Shown here: positions 1 to 8,626 of the stretch, piece after piece
Position numbering within the stretch: the first letter of the stretch is position 1
How the letters are laid out: each line of letters opens with the position of its first letter
DNA from: an uncultured Bacteroidota bacterium
Lineage (GTDB): Bacteria > Bacteroidota > Bacteroidia > JABEUT01
Length of the DNA: 40,226 nucleotides
NCBI GenBank assembly: GCA_903863935.1
Contig: CAIPDV010000083.1
Span: 1 to 40,226 of the forward strand
Reading direction: 5' to 3'
Translations under genes and position numbers: made by a program
The notes under the pieces: generated by a model
Seen by the model: only the letters and a program-made list of their open reading frames with translations
What the model was told of the DNA's origin: nothing
The model's database searches: none

Positions 1-132
1 ATAGTTTTTTTTGTCAAAAAAAGCAACTATCACAATACTACCGTAAATCCTTTTACTGATTTATTCAACAGCTTAATGTTATTTAGGAAAGATGTCTAAT
101 GACTTTTTAAGAAAGCACTTTTTCATACAGTA

Positions 133-140
133 TCTTTGTT
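133..140 (+). promoter_or_regulatory. Bacteroidota -7 box TATCTTTG
   Basis: The sequence TATCTTTG matches the TAnnTTTG -7 element used by the Bacteroidota primary sigma factor. No convincing -33 TTTG is seen. The nearest thing downstream is not a gene but a hairpin with a T-tract at 211-237, so the pair could define a transcript of about 95 nt. Confidence 0.4.
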
Positions 141-144
141 TCAT

Positions 145-237
145 GAATAAAAATATGGAAACAAAGAGAACATTTTTAAATGCATTAATTACAATACATC
201 TCCCTGTTTTCCTGTTATTAACAGGGGTGTTTTTTTA
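145..237 (+). ncRNA. candidate short transcript (unnamed small RNA)
   Basis: This interval lies between a perfect TAnnTTTG box and a terminator-like hairpin. The only reading frame in it (ATG at 143, 33 codons) runs through the hairpin and has no family resemblance I recognise. I therefore propose a small RNA or the tail of an upstream transcription unit. This rests only on the promoter-terminator arrangement; no known RNA family was recognised. Confidence 0.25.
211..237 (+). terminator. hairpin with T-tract
   Basis: CCTGTTA is followed directly by its inverse TTAACAGG, then GGTG and seven T residues. This fits a compact intrinsic terminator, although the loop is minimal. Confidence 0.5.
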
Positions 238-519
238 TAATTAGCTCATATTCAATACATGAAAAAAAAGCGCACTCCCTGTTATTCCCCTGTATTTTCG
301 CTGTTACTGCTCCTGTTAATTCCCTGTTATTTTGTTTGCTGCTTTAATTTTAAAAACGCAACTTTATGAACACATTTATGGAATTTATTATAACTTATTT
401 ATTTGCAGATCAAGTACTTGAATGTTTTTTTCAGTAAACAGGATGGAACAGGGAATTTTTGTAATATATTTGCAAAAACTCAAATAATCCCCCCGGAAAA
501 TCAACCTCCAACCATATAG
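238..519 (+). other. non-coding region upstream of rpoD with repeated CCTGTTA motifs
   Basis: No gene is visible here. Between 277 and 330 the motif CCTGTTA and close variants (CCTGTAT, GCTGTTACT, CCTGTTAAT, CCTGTTATT) recur about every 10-13 bp. Inverse AACAGG copies occur near 437-442 and 447-452, and another copy sits in the hairpin at 211-224. A TATATTTG box at 465-472 is a plausible rpoD promoter. Whether the iterated motif is an operator or a degenerate repeat cannot be told from sequence. Confidence 0.4.
465..472 (+). promoter_or_regulatory. -7 box of rpoD
   Basis: TATATTTG matches TAnnTTTG and lies 47 bp before the rpoD ATG. A -33 element is not obvious. Confidence 0.45.
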
Positions 520-1395
520 ATGAGACAACTAAAAATTACTAAATCCATTACGAACCGCGAAAGTGCTTCGTTAGACAAGTATTTACAGGAAATCGGCCGT
601 GAAGAGCTTATTACTGCGGAAGAAGAAGTAAAGTTAGCTCAGGAAATTCAAAAGAATGACAAGGATTCTGAAAAAGCTTTAGAAAAGCTTACCCGGGCCA
701 ACCTTCGTTTTGTGGTATCGGTTGCAAAGCAATACCAAAACCAGGGGCTGAGTTTACCCGATTTAATTAATGAAGGTAATTTAGGGCTTATTAAAGCTGC
801 CAAGCGTTTTGACCACACCCGCGGTTTTAAATTTATCTCGTATGCAGTGTGGTGGATCCGTCAGTCTATCCTTCAGGCGTTGGCCGAACAATCGCGTATT
901 GTACGTCTGCCTTTGAACCAGGTTGGTTCATTAAACAAATTGAATAAAACCTTCTCCCGTTTGGAACAGCAGTTTGAAAGAGAACCTCTTCCTGAGGAGC
1001 TCTCTGAAATACTGGAGTTGCCAATGGATAAGGTAAAAGATACCATGCAACTCTCCGGCAAACACGTATCGGTTGATGCGCCATTTGCTAATGGAGACGA
1101 TAACAACAGCCTGCTCGACGTATTGGTGAACCACGATTCACCGCGTGCCGACAGCATGCTTATTAAAGAATCACTGAAAAGGGAAATAGAACGTTCACTT
1201 TCTACCTTAAATGAAAGAGAAAAAGAAGTGGTAAAACTCTTCTTTGGCCTTGATGTTCCACACCCTTTAACACTGGAAGAAATCGGAGCTAAGTTTGCTC
1301 TTACCCGCGAACGTGTAAGACAAATTAAGGAAAAAGCAATTCGCAGGCTTCGCCATACTTCCCGCAGCAAATTACTAAAGGCTTATTTGGGATAA
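520..1395 (+). CDS. rpoD: primary RNA polymerase sigma factor RpoD (sigma-70 family)
   Basis: Housekeeping sigma factor that directs RNA polymerase to promoters. The 291-residue protein has region 1.2 (about residues 17-50), region 2 with the core-binding and -10 recognition helices (about 58-125, including [20 protein letters not shown] and the aromatic [15 protein letters not shown] stretch), region 3 (about 135-215) and region 4 with a helix-turn-helix at about 251-277 ([19 protein letters not shown]). Region 1.1 is absent and the length is near 290, both typical of the Bacteroidota primary sigma factor, which reads TTTG/TAnnTTTG promoters; such boxes occur throughout this window. The gene stands alone, followed by a strong terminator. 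Confidence 0.96.
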   Translation: MRQLKITKSITNRESASLDKYLQEIGREELITAEEEVKLAQEIQKNDKDSEKALEKLTRANLRFVVSVAKQYQNQGLSLPDLINEGNLGLIKAAKRFDHTRGFKFISYAVWWIRQSILQALAEQSRIVRLPLNQVGSLNKLNKTFSRLEQQFEREPLPEELSEILELPMDKVKDTMQLSGKHVSVDAPFANGDDNNSLLDVLVNHDSPRADSMLIKESLKREIERSLSTLNEREKEVVKLFFGLDVPHPLTLEEIGAKFALTRERVRQIKEKAIRRLRHTSRSKLLKAYLG

Positions 1396-1423
1396 CAAGA
1401 TAACATCTTGTTGTCATGTGTTG

Positions 1424-1456
1424 AACCCCGACCCAAAAGGTCGGGGTTGTTTTTTG
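1424..1456 (+). terminator. intrinsic terminator of rpoD
   Basis: AACCCCGACC, the loop CAAAA and GGTCGGGGTT form a perfect 10-bp stem followed by GTTTTTT, 28 bp after the rpoD stop. Confidence 0.9.
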
Positions 1457-1545
1457 GTCGGAGCCCGACAGGCAATAATTTAGTCATCTCTTTATAAAAT
1501 GTCTCAAGATTTTAAAAATGAGGGTGTTCGGTATGATATAATTTA

Positions 1546-1553
1546 TATATTTG
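1546..1553 (+). promoter_or_regulatory. -7 box TATATTTG
   Basis: Perfect TAnnTTTG box 24 bp upstream of the start of the T9SS cargo gene at 1578. Confidence 0.5.
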
Positions 1554-1577
1554 TGCTAAAATCAAAAAGCTTTTACA

Positions 1578-4061
1578 ATGAAAATAAGGCATGTTTGTCT
1601 GGCTATTGCACTATTTTGTTCTTTAATCTCTTTCGGTCAAAGCCAATTGTTTTATGAAAGCTTTGAAACCGGGGGAGGCACCTTTACCTTAAATGGAGTA
1701 GGGCCCGGTACCAATTCCGGTACCAATGAATGGATAGTTAACAACACCTATACAGGTGGCGGCATTTATCCAAATACAATAAATGAGGATAGTACCTATG
1801 GAGGCACTATTGCCTATGCGCCTTTTGGGCATTACCTGCATATTTACGACGTGCCTTCAACACATACCAACGATAACTATAACCCCGCGAATGCCTCTGA
1901 CCGGTTTGCTTATTTAACAAATGGCATCTGCACAAAGCATTTAAAAAGCATCAATTTGAACTTCTTTTACCTGTGTCAGGGCTCCGGAACTGCCTACGGA
2001 CAGGTTTATTACAGCATTAATGGCGGAGCATGGACACAGACGGGCAGTGCGCAATACAATAACAAACACAAATGGCAATATACCACCATTACAGATCCCG
2101 CCTTCAGTAACGTTGACAATCTCCGGTTTGGTTTTCGCTGGCAAAATAATGCTGGTTCGGGCAAGGATACCTCGGCTTTTGGAATTGATGATATGAGCAT
2201 CTTCGGAACATACGATAGTGTTCCCAATCCTATTAAATGTACATGGACTAATTTGGGTGTGGATAGTTGCCTGGGGAATAATGATTATGTTTTCTTGCAG
2301 TATCAACTTTCCGATACGCTATGCGATGCCATTTGGGATATGGAAATGTCGGATGGTAATGGGAATTTTCCCGGGCCTTATACATGGTATCAAACCATTG
2401 GTAGGTCTTATAGTAATGACATCATAGGCTATTGGTATTTAACATTCCCTCCTAATTTTTCTACGGTTGGAGGCTGCTACAAGTTTAAAATGGTAAGAAC
2501 TACATACCCTTATTTAAGTTTTGAGGATTCAGTGTGCTTTCCATTTGACACCTGCGGTGGAAGTGTTACAGCTCATCAGCCTGTGGTAACAATGGATACC
2601 AACCCCGTTTGTGCCGGTAGTGTTATTGATGTTCCATTCAATTCATCGGGCACCTATACTATTAGTAATGTGTACTACGCTGAATTAATTGACTCCATTG
2701 GAAACAGTGCGATAATAGATACCCTTGGTAGTTTAGTGAGCAACTTGGCATATCCATCCACACCAACTGGCAGCGTACCCGGAATGATACCATTAACAGT
2801 TCCTGCAGGATGTAAGTACTATGTTAGGGTAATTTCTACCACCGGAGGAAGAATACCAAGCATGTGGGGGCCATTTTGCATACAGCATTGCGATATACTG
2901 AGTAACTCGCAACAGAGTATACAGGCATGCCTTGGCCGTTGCAGCAAGGATCCGAACGGCTTTAGCGATACATTAAATTATACTATTCACCAGTTTGATA
3001 ACAGGTCAAAGTATTCATCGGCTAATAAATTTAAAGTCCAACTTTTAAGTTTCACCAATTTAACAGCAGTAAATACAGGTGGTTTGGGACTTATTATTGA
3101 TACCCTATCGGGAAAAATAAGACTACATGTACCTTGCGATGATAGCTTAAACATAATGGGAATACCGCCGGGAGTATACTATATACGAGTAATTGCAACT
3201 AACTCCAACTTCCCCGACAGTTCATTGGGAAGCCTGGTTCATTTAACAATCGGTGAACCAGCCGACAGCCTCTTTCTTACTGTTTTGCCTGCAGGTAGTA
3301 CGTTCTGTCTTGGAAGCACCGTTACCTTTTATACGAATCCGGATCATGAATATTCACCTTATTACTCAACCTATACTTGGTGGTTAGGACAAAACAACGT
3401 TACCCAGCCCTTTGCCGGATGGAGTGGTGGAACCCTTGCACTATATGCAACTACTGCCGGAGAATTCCAAATTACGGTGCAGGAAAATAGTTATGGTTGC
3501 CTGGGCCCTAAAGTTTCCATGCCTGACTCTATGTATATAATGGGACATGCCAAAGTAAACATTACAATACCTTCTACAGCATGCCTTGGTGATACTATTT
3601 TGGCCTCCGTACCTTATGTACCCTATTGTATTTATAATTGGCATGTATACGGAAAATCGACCATGATTCCGTCGGGGAATAAAGTGAAAATTGTTTTTGA
3701 TTCCCTGGGAACTTTTAAAGTGAGTTTGCAAGGCTTGGATAGCTGTTTTGAGGATAGCGCATACAAAATGGTACATGTAACCGTTTGTGCTGGAATCCAA
3801 AACATAAACAATACATTAAACGTTTCCGTTTATCCTAATCCTTCCAATGGCCGGTTCAACTTTAATTTCACAGGAGTTATTACTGAGGGCTTAAAACTGG
3901 AGGTTTACAATATGATGGGTCAGGTAGTAAAAACAGAAGAAGTAACTAGCTCTTCCAGGATTCTTGACTTAAGTGAAAACCCCAATGGAATATACTACTA
4001 TCGAGTTATTGAAAACGATGGAAGCGAACTCAAGTCAGGAAAATTAATTATAGGGCATTAA
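1578..4061 (+). CDS. secreted multidomain protein with T9SS type A sorting domain
   Basis: An 827-residue exported protein. Residues 1-20 are a Sec signal peptide (MKIRHVCLAIALFCSLISFG, cleaved before QSQ). The first 200 residues resemble an Asp/Gly/Asn-rich adhesin-like beta domain (LFYESFETGGGTF start, ending in GIDDMSIFG, typical of MAM/jelly-roll modules). The middle contains several Cys-containing Ig/PKD-like beta repeats. The last ~75 residues, from VSVYPNPSNG to KLIIGH, are a T9SS C-terminal sorting domain with the YPNPxxG motif and the GIYYYRV strand. By family knowledge such proteins cross the outer membrane through T9SS and are attached to the surface or released. The ligand or enzymatic role is not apparent. 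Confidence 0.88.
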   Translation: MKIRHVCLAIALFCSLISFGQSQLFYESFETGGGTFTLNGVGPGTNSGTNEWIVNNTYTGGGIYPNTINEDSTYGGTIAYAPFGHYLHIYDVPSTHTNDNYNPANASDRFAYLTNGICTKHLKSINLNFFYLCQGSGTAYGQVYYSINGGAWTQTGSAQYNNKHKWQYTTITDPAFSNVDNLRFGFRWQNNAGSGKDTSAFGIDDMSIFGTYDSVPNPIKCTWTNLGVDSCLGNNDYVFLQYQLSDTLCDAIWDMEMSDGNGNFPGPYTWYQTIGRSYSNDIIGYWYLTFPPNFSTVGGCYKFKMVRTTYPYLSFEDSVCFPFDTCGGSVTAHQPVVTMDTNPVCAGSVIDVPFNSSGTYTISNVYYAELIDSIGNSAIIDTLGSLVSNLAYPSTPTGSVPGMIPLTVPAGCKYYVRVISTTGGRIPSMWGPFCIQHCDILSNSQQSIQACLGRCSKDPNGFSDTLNYTIHQFDNRSKYSSANKFKVQLLSFTNLTAVNTGGLGLIIDTLSGKIRLHVPCDDSLNIMGIPPGVYYIRVIATNSNFPDSSLGSLVHLTIGEPADSLFLTVLPAGSTFCLGSTVTFYTNPDHEYSPYYSTYTWWLGQNNVTQPFAGWSGGTLALYATTAGEFQITVQENSYGCLGPKVSMPDSMYIMGHAKVNITIPSTACLGDTILASVPYVPYCIYNWHVYGKSTMIPSGNKVKIVFDSLGTFKVSLQGLDSCFEDSAYKMVHVTVCAGIQNINNTLNVSVYPNPSNGRFNFNFTGVITEGLKLEVYNMMGQVVKTEEVTSSSRILDLSENPNGIYYYRVIENDGSELKSGKLIIGH

Positions 4062-4081
4062 GAAAAGAAAGGAGGATTAAT

Positions 4082-4525
4082 TCAAGCTTTGGTTTGTGAC
4101 AGCCATTCAGTCCGGGTCATTTCAAACTTCACCTCGCCACTTAGCAATATGCCGATCTTCCTCCAGCCCGTTAGCGTATAAAAATGCTCCGCTCTTGTAT
4201 TTTGAGCGGTACTAAGCCAAACGTAATCTTGCATGGAAAAATACCAATGGAGCATAAGGGCTTGCAACTGCTTACCGACTCCTTTATTCTCGAATTGAGG
4301 ATCAACAAAGAGTGCCCAAATGTTTTTGTCTTTTAAATCGGCTATTGCAAACCCGACAATCTCATTATCTATTTCACAAACCCAGCCTTTGCCGCGAATG
4401 GTAAGGTATTCTACACAGTCGGCATCTGTGACCAACGCAGGGTTCGACAACCTATTCTCATGAACCGAATGCCTCACAATTTGAATTTGTGGAATATCCT
4501 GAATAGTAGCTTCCCTGAAATACAT
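4082..4525 (-). CDS. GNAT family N-acetyltransferase
   Basis: A 147-residue GCN5-related acetyltransferase expected to transfer an acetyl group from acetyl-CoA to an unidentified amine. The acetyl-CoA binding motif A is visible as LFVDPQFENKGVGKQLQ at about residues 72-88 (the Q/RxxGxG/A loop is NKGVGK). The N-terminal FREATIQDIPQI strand-helix and the C-terminal FYTLTGWRKIG segment (WxxxG motif common in this family) complete the fold. Its ATG overlaps the stop codon of the upstream terC-like gene (TAATG), implying translational coupling. The substrate is unknown. Confidence 0.88.
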   Translation of the reverse strand: MYFREATIQDIPQIQIVRHSVHENRLSNPALVTDADCVEYLTIRGKGWVCEIDNEIVGFAIADLKDKNIWALFVDPQFENKGVGKQLQALMLHWYFSMQDYVWLSTAQNTRAEHFYTLTGWRKIGILLSGEVKFEMTRTEWLSQTKA

Positions 4526-5262
4526 TACCTACGGGTATTTCTGTTCTTTATTAATATATTAAGCCCAACCGCAACAATGCCAGTTGCCAGAGCGGCATAC
4601 AGAAATATTTTTGGAATTTCGAGGTGAAATGCTTCGGATACTAACATTAAGCCAACTGCAATTATAAAACACAATGCAAGGGTTTTAACAGCAGGATGTT
4701 TTTCGATAAACTTACTTGTATATCCGGCAAGGAATATCATAAAAACCATGCCTATCCCAACAGCCAGTGCCATAATAACAAGGTTTGGATTAAGACCTAT
4801 TGCCGTAAAAATGGAGTCGAAAGAGAATAAAATATCGACCATTACGATTTGAAAGATTATGGAATTATACGATTTATGTTTCTTGTCTTTTTCATCTTTA
4901 TGATGGCTTTTTCTTTTCAAATGTTCCGCTATTTCCTTTATCGTATTAAAGGTTAAGTAAGAACCGCCGATTAAATAAAGGACATCCCTTATAGTAACCT
5001 GAAATGTAGATACAGTAAATAGGGTAGTGGTAATGTGTGAAAGCCAGACAAGACAAAAGAGCATAATTATCCGCATTACAAAAGCGAGTGAAAGGCCAGT
5101 TACACGGGCTTTAAACCTTTTACCTTCGGGAAGCTTTATTACTAAGAGCGAAATAAAAATGATATTATCTACACCCAAAACAAGTTCAAGCAAAGCCAGT
5201 GTTAATAGACTAACCAACCCATTAAGCGAAAAGAGTGCATGCAAATCTGCCTGAAAATTCAT
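4525..5262 (-). CDS. TerC family integral membrane protein
   Basis: A 245-residue polytopic membrane protein of the TerC/Alx family, whose members are implicated in manganese or other metal export and tellurite resistance. About seven hydrophobic helices are seen. The two conserved acidic segments are present: LELVLGVDNIIFISLL in the first helix region (about residues 25-40) and VMVDILFSFDSIFTAIGL near 140-157. A His/Lys/Asp-rich cytoplasmic loop (KRKSHHKDEKDKKHK, about 115-130) separates the halves. The gene is followed by an overlapping GNAT gene. A near-consensus TATCTTAG lies at 5287-5294 on this strand. The metal cannot be assigned. Confidence 0.9.
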   Translation of the reverse strand: MNFQADLHALFSLNGLVSLLTLALLELVLGVDNIIFISLLVIKLPEGKRFKARVTGLSLAFVMRIIMLFCLVWLSHITTTLFTVSTFQVTIRDVLYLIGGSYLTFNTIKEIAEHLKRKSHHKDEKDKKHKSYNSIIFQIVMVDILFSFDSIFTAIGLNPNLVIMALAVGIGMVFMIFLAGYTSKFIEKHPAVKTLALCFIIAVGLMLVSEAFHLEIPKIFLYAALATGIVAVGLNILIKNRNTRR

Positions 5263-5341
5263 TTATAATTTACGGTTTTTTAAAAACTAAGATAGATGAT
5301 TCCGTTGGATTGAGAATAAATCTAATCCCCAAACAGGAAAT

Positions 5342-6022
5342 CTAATTCTTTGAGCTTTCTTCCTGCAACAGCAGGTTAATGTCAATAACCATTTTACCAA
5401 CCTCAGTGGAATCAGTACCGCTGTATATTCCACGAATGTGGCCTTTAGTATCAACCAGAGCCATGTTTTGCGTATGCACAAAATTGCCGCCTGCACTGTC
5501 TTCTACGGCTGCATAATATGATTTGCGTGCCAGGTTGTAAATCTCATTTTTATCTCCCGTAAGGAAATACCATTGATAGGGTACTGCATCGTGTGCTTTA
5601 GCATACTCGAGTAAAACAGGTACGGAATCTCTTCTGGGATCAACAGTATAGGAGACAAACTTAATGTTGTTGTTGCCTTTGAATTTTTTGGTGGCATCTT
5701 CTAACAGACTATTCATTCTTTTGCATATACCCGGGCAGGTTGCAAAAAAGAAGTTGGCTATAAAAACCTTATGCTTAAAGGTGTCCAGGGTTACGGTTTG
5801 GCCGAATTGGTCGGTGAGTTTAAAGTCCAATACTTTATGATATATCGTATCCACCTTATATTTTCCATCCACTTTTGTCGAATCAAGAGTTGGAATACCA
5901 ATATATGGTAAGGTTCTTAGAGGTGCTTTGCTGGTGTAACGCATAAAAGCAATACCTATGGCAGTAATAGCCAAAGCAAGCAGTACAATGTTTATGGTTA
6001 ATGTTTTTCCGGAAGTAGCCAT
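5342..6022 (-). CDS. SCO1/SenC family copper chaperone/thioredoxin-fold protein
   Basis: A 226-residue membrane-anchored thioredoxin-fold protein of the SCO family, which in other bacteria delivers copper to the CuA site of cytochrome oxidase or handles thiol redox. A single N-terminal transmembrane helix (about residues 8-27) precedes the periplasmic domain. The CxxxC copper site is TCPGIC (Cys96, Cys100) and the third ligand His183 lies in FVHTQNMALVD. No cytochrome oxidase genes are in the window, so the partner is inferred only from family. A perfect -7 box on this strand lies 23 bp upstream. Confidence 0.93.
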   Translation of the reverse strand: MATSGKTLTINIVLLALAITAIGIAFMRYTSKAPLRTLPYIGIPTLDSTKVDGKYKVDTIYHKVLDFKLTDQFGQTVTLDTFKHKVFIANFFFATCPGICKRMNSLLEDATKKFKGNNNIKFVSYTVDPRRDSVPVLLEYAKAHDAVPYQWYFLTGDKNEIYNLARKSYYAAVEDSAGGNFVHTQNMALVDTKGHIRGIYSGTDSTEVGKMVIDINLLLQEESSKN

Positions 6023-6045
6023 GTGAAATCAATAATTTGATAATG

Positions 6046-6053
6046 CAAAGATA
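6046..6053 (-). promoter_or_regulatory. -7 box TATCTTTG of the SCO gene
   Basis: Reading on the minus strand, TATCTTTG lies 23 bp before the ATG at 6022. Confidence 0.5.
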
Positions 6054-6159
6054 AATAATGCATACGACACCCAACCTTTGATATATATCATGCGTAATGG
6101 TGTTAGAAATCAGCAATAAATAAGATACTTAATAACTGAATAATTTAAACAGCTAAATC

Positions 6160-7098
6160 ATGAAATCAAACCATAACAGAATATTTGCATTAATTGCATT
6201 GTTTACCGGAGGTGTTTTTATGGCATGCCATAAGGATACAACTACCAATCCAGCCACAACCATAGGTACAACACAAACCATGACAATGCAGGCATTTTTT
6301 CAGCAATATGGGGTGCAAGTACAGAGTTTTACTATTAACGCAAGTGCTGGAGGAACAATAACAGGATCGCAAGGTACCAAGTTCATTTTCCAGCCAAACT
6401 CTTTCAGAACCGCTTCCAACCTAACTGTTACCGGAACAGTAAATATTCAGGTGAAAGAAATTTACAGTGCCGCAGATATGATATTATCCAATATGCCAAC
6501 TCTTTCTAGTTTTGGTCCATTGGTTTCAGGCGGAGAGTATTATTTAAGTGCAACCCAGGGTTCTAATAATTTGAAACTTGCCCCTGGAATGAAGTACACG
6601 GCCATTATGAATTCTTCCGACAGTGCTTATAATATGGGTGTTTATAATTTGAGTAAAGACTCTTCCTGGAGAAATATATGGATGCATAATAACGATAGTA
6701 GCAATTATGTGGTTCCCGACACTACCATTTACCCTTATTCGGTCTTACAATGCGATTCACTTGGCTGGGAGAATTGCGATGCCTATTATCCGGGGCCGTA
6801 TTATACCGATTCGGCAAGTTTAATAAGTTGTCCGAATATCAATAATGTTTGTGTGTTTGTTTACATTAATGGGCATCATTCCATGGACCCATGTTACTGG
6901 TATGGGTCAAAATTATGCTGTGGCTGGATTCCAGCCGGTACTCCATTCACTATGGTGGGGATATGCATTGATAAAAGCAACAAATTATATTCAGCTTTCT
7001 CAACCTTTACAAATCCCGGAAGCAATCAAACGGTTAATTTAACCTTTAGTGCTACAACTGAATCTGCTTTTAATACTCAGTTACAGGCATTGCATTAG
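6160..7098 (+). CDS. putative lipoprotein, function unknown
   Basis: A 312-residue exported lipoprotein. The N-terminus has a basic start, a hydrophobic stretch and a lipobox ending at Cys23 (GVFMAC). A low-complexity Thr-rich linker (about 26-42) follows, then a beta-rich segment (about 58-115) with the pattern GGTITGSQGTKFIFQPNSF and VTGTVNIQVKEIYSAADMI, a layout I have seen in Bacteroidota surface lipoproteins with ZU5/carboxypeptidase-regulatory-like folds. The C-terminal half has several Cys and Trp residues (QCDSLGWENCD, CYWYGSKLCCGW) that could form disulfides. No catalytic motif was found. It stands alone with its own terminator. Confidence 0.75.
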   Translation: MKSNHNRIFALIALFTGGVFMACHKDTTTNPATTIGTTQTMTMQAFFQQYGVQVQSFTINASAGGTITGSQGTKFIFQPNSFRTASNLTVTGTVNIQVKEIYSAADMILSNMPTLSSFGPLVSGGEYYLSATQGSNNLKLAPGMKYTAIMNSSDSAYNMGVYNLSKDSSWRNIWMHNNDSSNYVVPDTTIYPYSVLQCDSLGWENCDAYYPGPYYTDSASLISCPNINNVCVFVYINGHHSMDPCYWYGSKLCCGWIPAGTPFTMVGICIDKSNKLYSAFSTFTNPGSNQTVNLTFSATTESAFNTQLQALH

Positions 7099-7120
7099 AA
7101 AGTAAACAATTCGATTTTGA

Positions 7121-7150
7121 AGCCCCGCAAAATTGCGGGGCTTTTATTTT
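7121..7150 (+). terminator. intrinsic terminator
   Basis: AGCCCCGCAA and TTGCGGGGCT form a perfect stem followed by TTTATTTT, 23 bp after the stop of the lipoprotein gene. Confidence 0.9.
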
Positions 7151-7214
7151 GGGATAGCTTTGGCTTCAATCTATTATTTAATAATTTTTCCATTATCTTT
7201 ACCAAAAAAGAGTG

Positions 7215-8159
7215 ATGGTAAAGCCCCAATTCCTTACCCTGTCAGCAATTTTAATTTTTTCCGGTTTGTCTTTATGTAGCAGAGCCCAATCAGTTGATTA
7301 TGCTGCTTTAGCCGAACAAAACCGAACAAATGACCGGAATAGATTAGAGCAAAACCCTGCTGATACCATGGCTGGAATAGGAGCCCGATTAGCTATGGAC
7401 CAACGTTCACAAGAGGGCGAAGTGATGGAAGTATTTCAGGAAATGGGTGCAGATATTGCCGGCATGTTACCTGGAGATCGTATTGTGGAGGTAAATGGTG
7501 AAAATTGCATGGGTGCCAGCTTAATGCATCTTGTGCACATACTACGAGGGCCCTTAGACAGCCGTATTTTAATCAGGATTCACAGGGCGACAGATGATAA
7601 GGATTATATGATGAATGTTGTGAGAAAAGCCATGCCAGTTGAGGTACCACCGGCTAATAGTTCAACTCCGGCTCTTGGCCCTAAAAGTAATTTCTGTATA
7701 AACTTTGAAAAACTGCTTGATGCATCACTCAATAACTTTAGTTACATCATGGATTCTTTAACAACCAATGATAATGATGAATCGTATTATTTAAGTAAAG
7801 TAAAATTCGGAGGGGCTTATGAACAAGGTATTTATCGTGATAATGATACTATCCCTTTTTATTACCAGTGGCAATCCCCTAATTATAAAGATTCAGCTTT
7901 TACTATAACGCGATTCGACAACTTATTGAAAAGGATCCTTGGGTGCTTAACTAATAATGTTTGCACAAATTGTATTCAGGTCACACATGATGACTTTGGC
8001 GTTTTTAATCAACACACTGTAGAAATTCACTTTACAGATCTGAATAGTGCCTATACTGAGGACATGAAAAACACTTTCATAAGCGTAAGATGGAAAGTTA
8101 GTACGCAATATCATATCGGTTATGCGGCTTTTCAAGTGCTGCATATTAGTAAGAAGTAA
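7215..8159 (+). CDS. secreted PDZ-domain protein
   Basis: About 314 residues with a Sec signal peptide (about residues 1-25, ending CSRAQ) and one PDZ domain at about 53-137. The carboxylate-binding loop is degenerate (AGIGARL), but the core GADIAGMLPGDRIVEVNGENCMG and the following helix are typical. The C-terminal ~170 residues, with two Cys clusters (GCLTNNVCTNC), match nothing I recognise. I chose ATG 7215 over the adjacent in-frame GTG at 7212. There is no protease domain, so it is more likely a scaffold or substrate-binding protein than an HtrA-type enzyme. Confidence 0.75.
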   Translation: MVKPQFLTLSAILIFSGLSLCSRAQSVDYAALAEQNRTNDRNRLEQNPADTMAGIGARLAMDQRSQEGEVMEVFQEMGADIAGMLPGDRIVEVNGENCMGASLMHLVHILRGPLDSRILIRIHRATDDKDYMMNVVRKAMPVEVPPANSSTPALGPKSNFCINFEKLLDASLNNFSYIMDSLTTNDNDESYYLSKVKFGGAYEQGIYRDNDTIPFYYQWQSPNYKDSAFTITRFDNLLKRILGCLTNNVCTNCIQVTHDDFGVFNQHTVEIHFTDLNSAYTEDMKNTFISVRWKVSTQYHIGYAAFQVLHISKK

Positions 8160-8207
8160 TATTTCGTTCATGCGAATTTCATCTTGCAAAGCCATTTTGC
8201 TTGGTAG

Positions 8208-8626
8208 ATGAAACACATTTCTTTTACTGCACTTATTTTCTTTGCCTTTTCCTTAATGGCATCATTGCAAGCCCAAGCATTAAAGGACTTATAACCCTTG
8301 GTAGTTGGGCTCCTTCAATGCCAATAGATGCTTTAAATAATTCAGACACGCTGACAATGGAGAAAAAGTCTGGTCAAAACCAAGGTTGGCTGCAGTTTGA
8401 ACAAGATAGTGTAATACGTCAATGCCAGGCCCAACATCATTGCATAAGCGAAAGTAAAAACAGTCATAAAATGATGCTCGATTATCACTGGTATAGTAGG
8501 GGGAAGTGGTTTATGGATGGCGGGAGTTTGAAAATGATTCTTCAGGAGAAAATCTTAATCTTTAAGGTTGTCAACTGCACAACAACTCAAGTAAAGTTGA
8601 AAGTTATTGGGGTTAATACCCATTAA
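8208..8626 (+). pseudogene. small secreted protein interrupted by a frameshift
   Basis: ATG 8208 opens a frame encoding a textbook signal peptide (MKHISFTALIFFAFS, then LMASLQAQ) that stops at 8292-8294. From about 8288 the neighbouring frame continues without interruption to 8626 (LITLGSWAPSMPIDALN to KVIGVNTH) and reads as a small beta-rich lipocalin-like domain with GWLQF and KWFMDGG segments. Joining the frames after ALKD gives one coherent protein of about 139 residues. A single missing base near 8286-8290 explains the break. It could be a decayed gene or a sequence error. Its stop overlaps the convergent symporter stop by 4 bp (TTAA). Confidence 0.7.

Noticed and set aside
143-244. 33-codon frame beginning with ATG and sharing METKR-like residues with the transposase start at 40166
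   Set aside because: The shared stretch is only about 14 bp, the rest differs, and the frame runs through a hairpin with a T-tract. Not treated as a gene or IS remnant.
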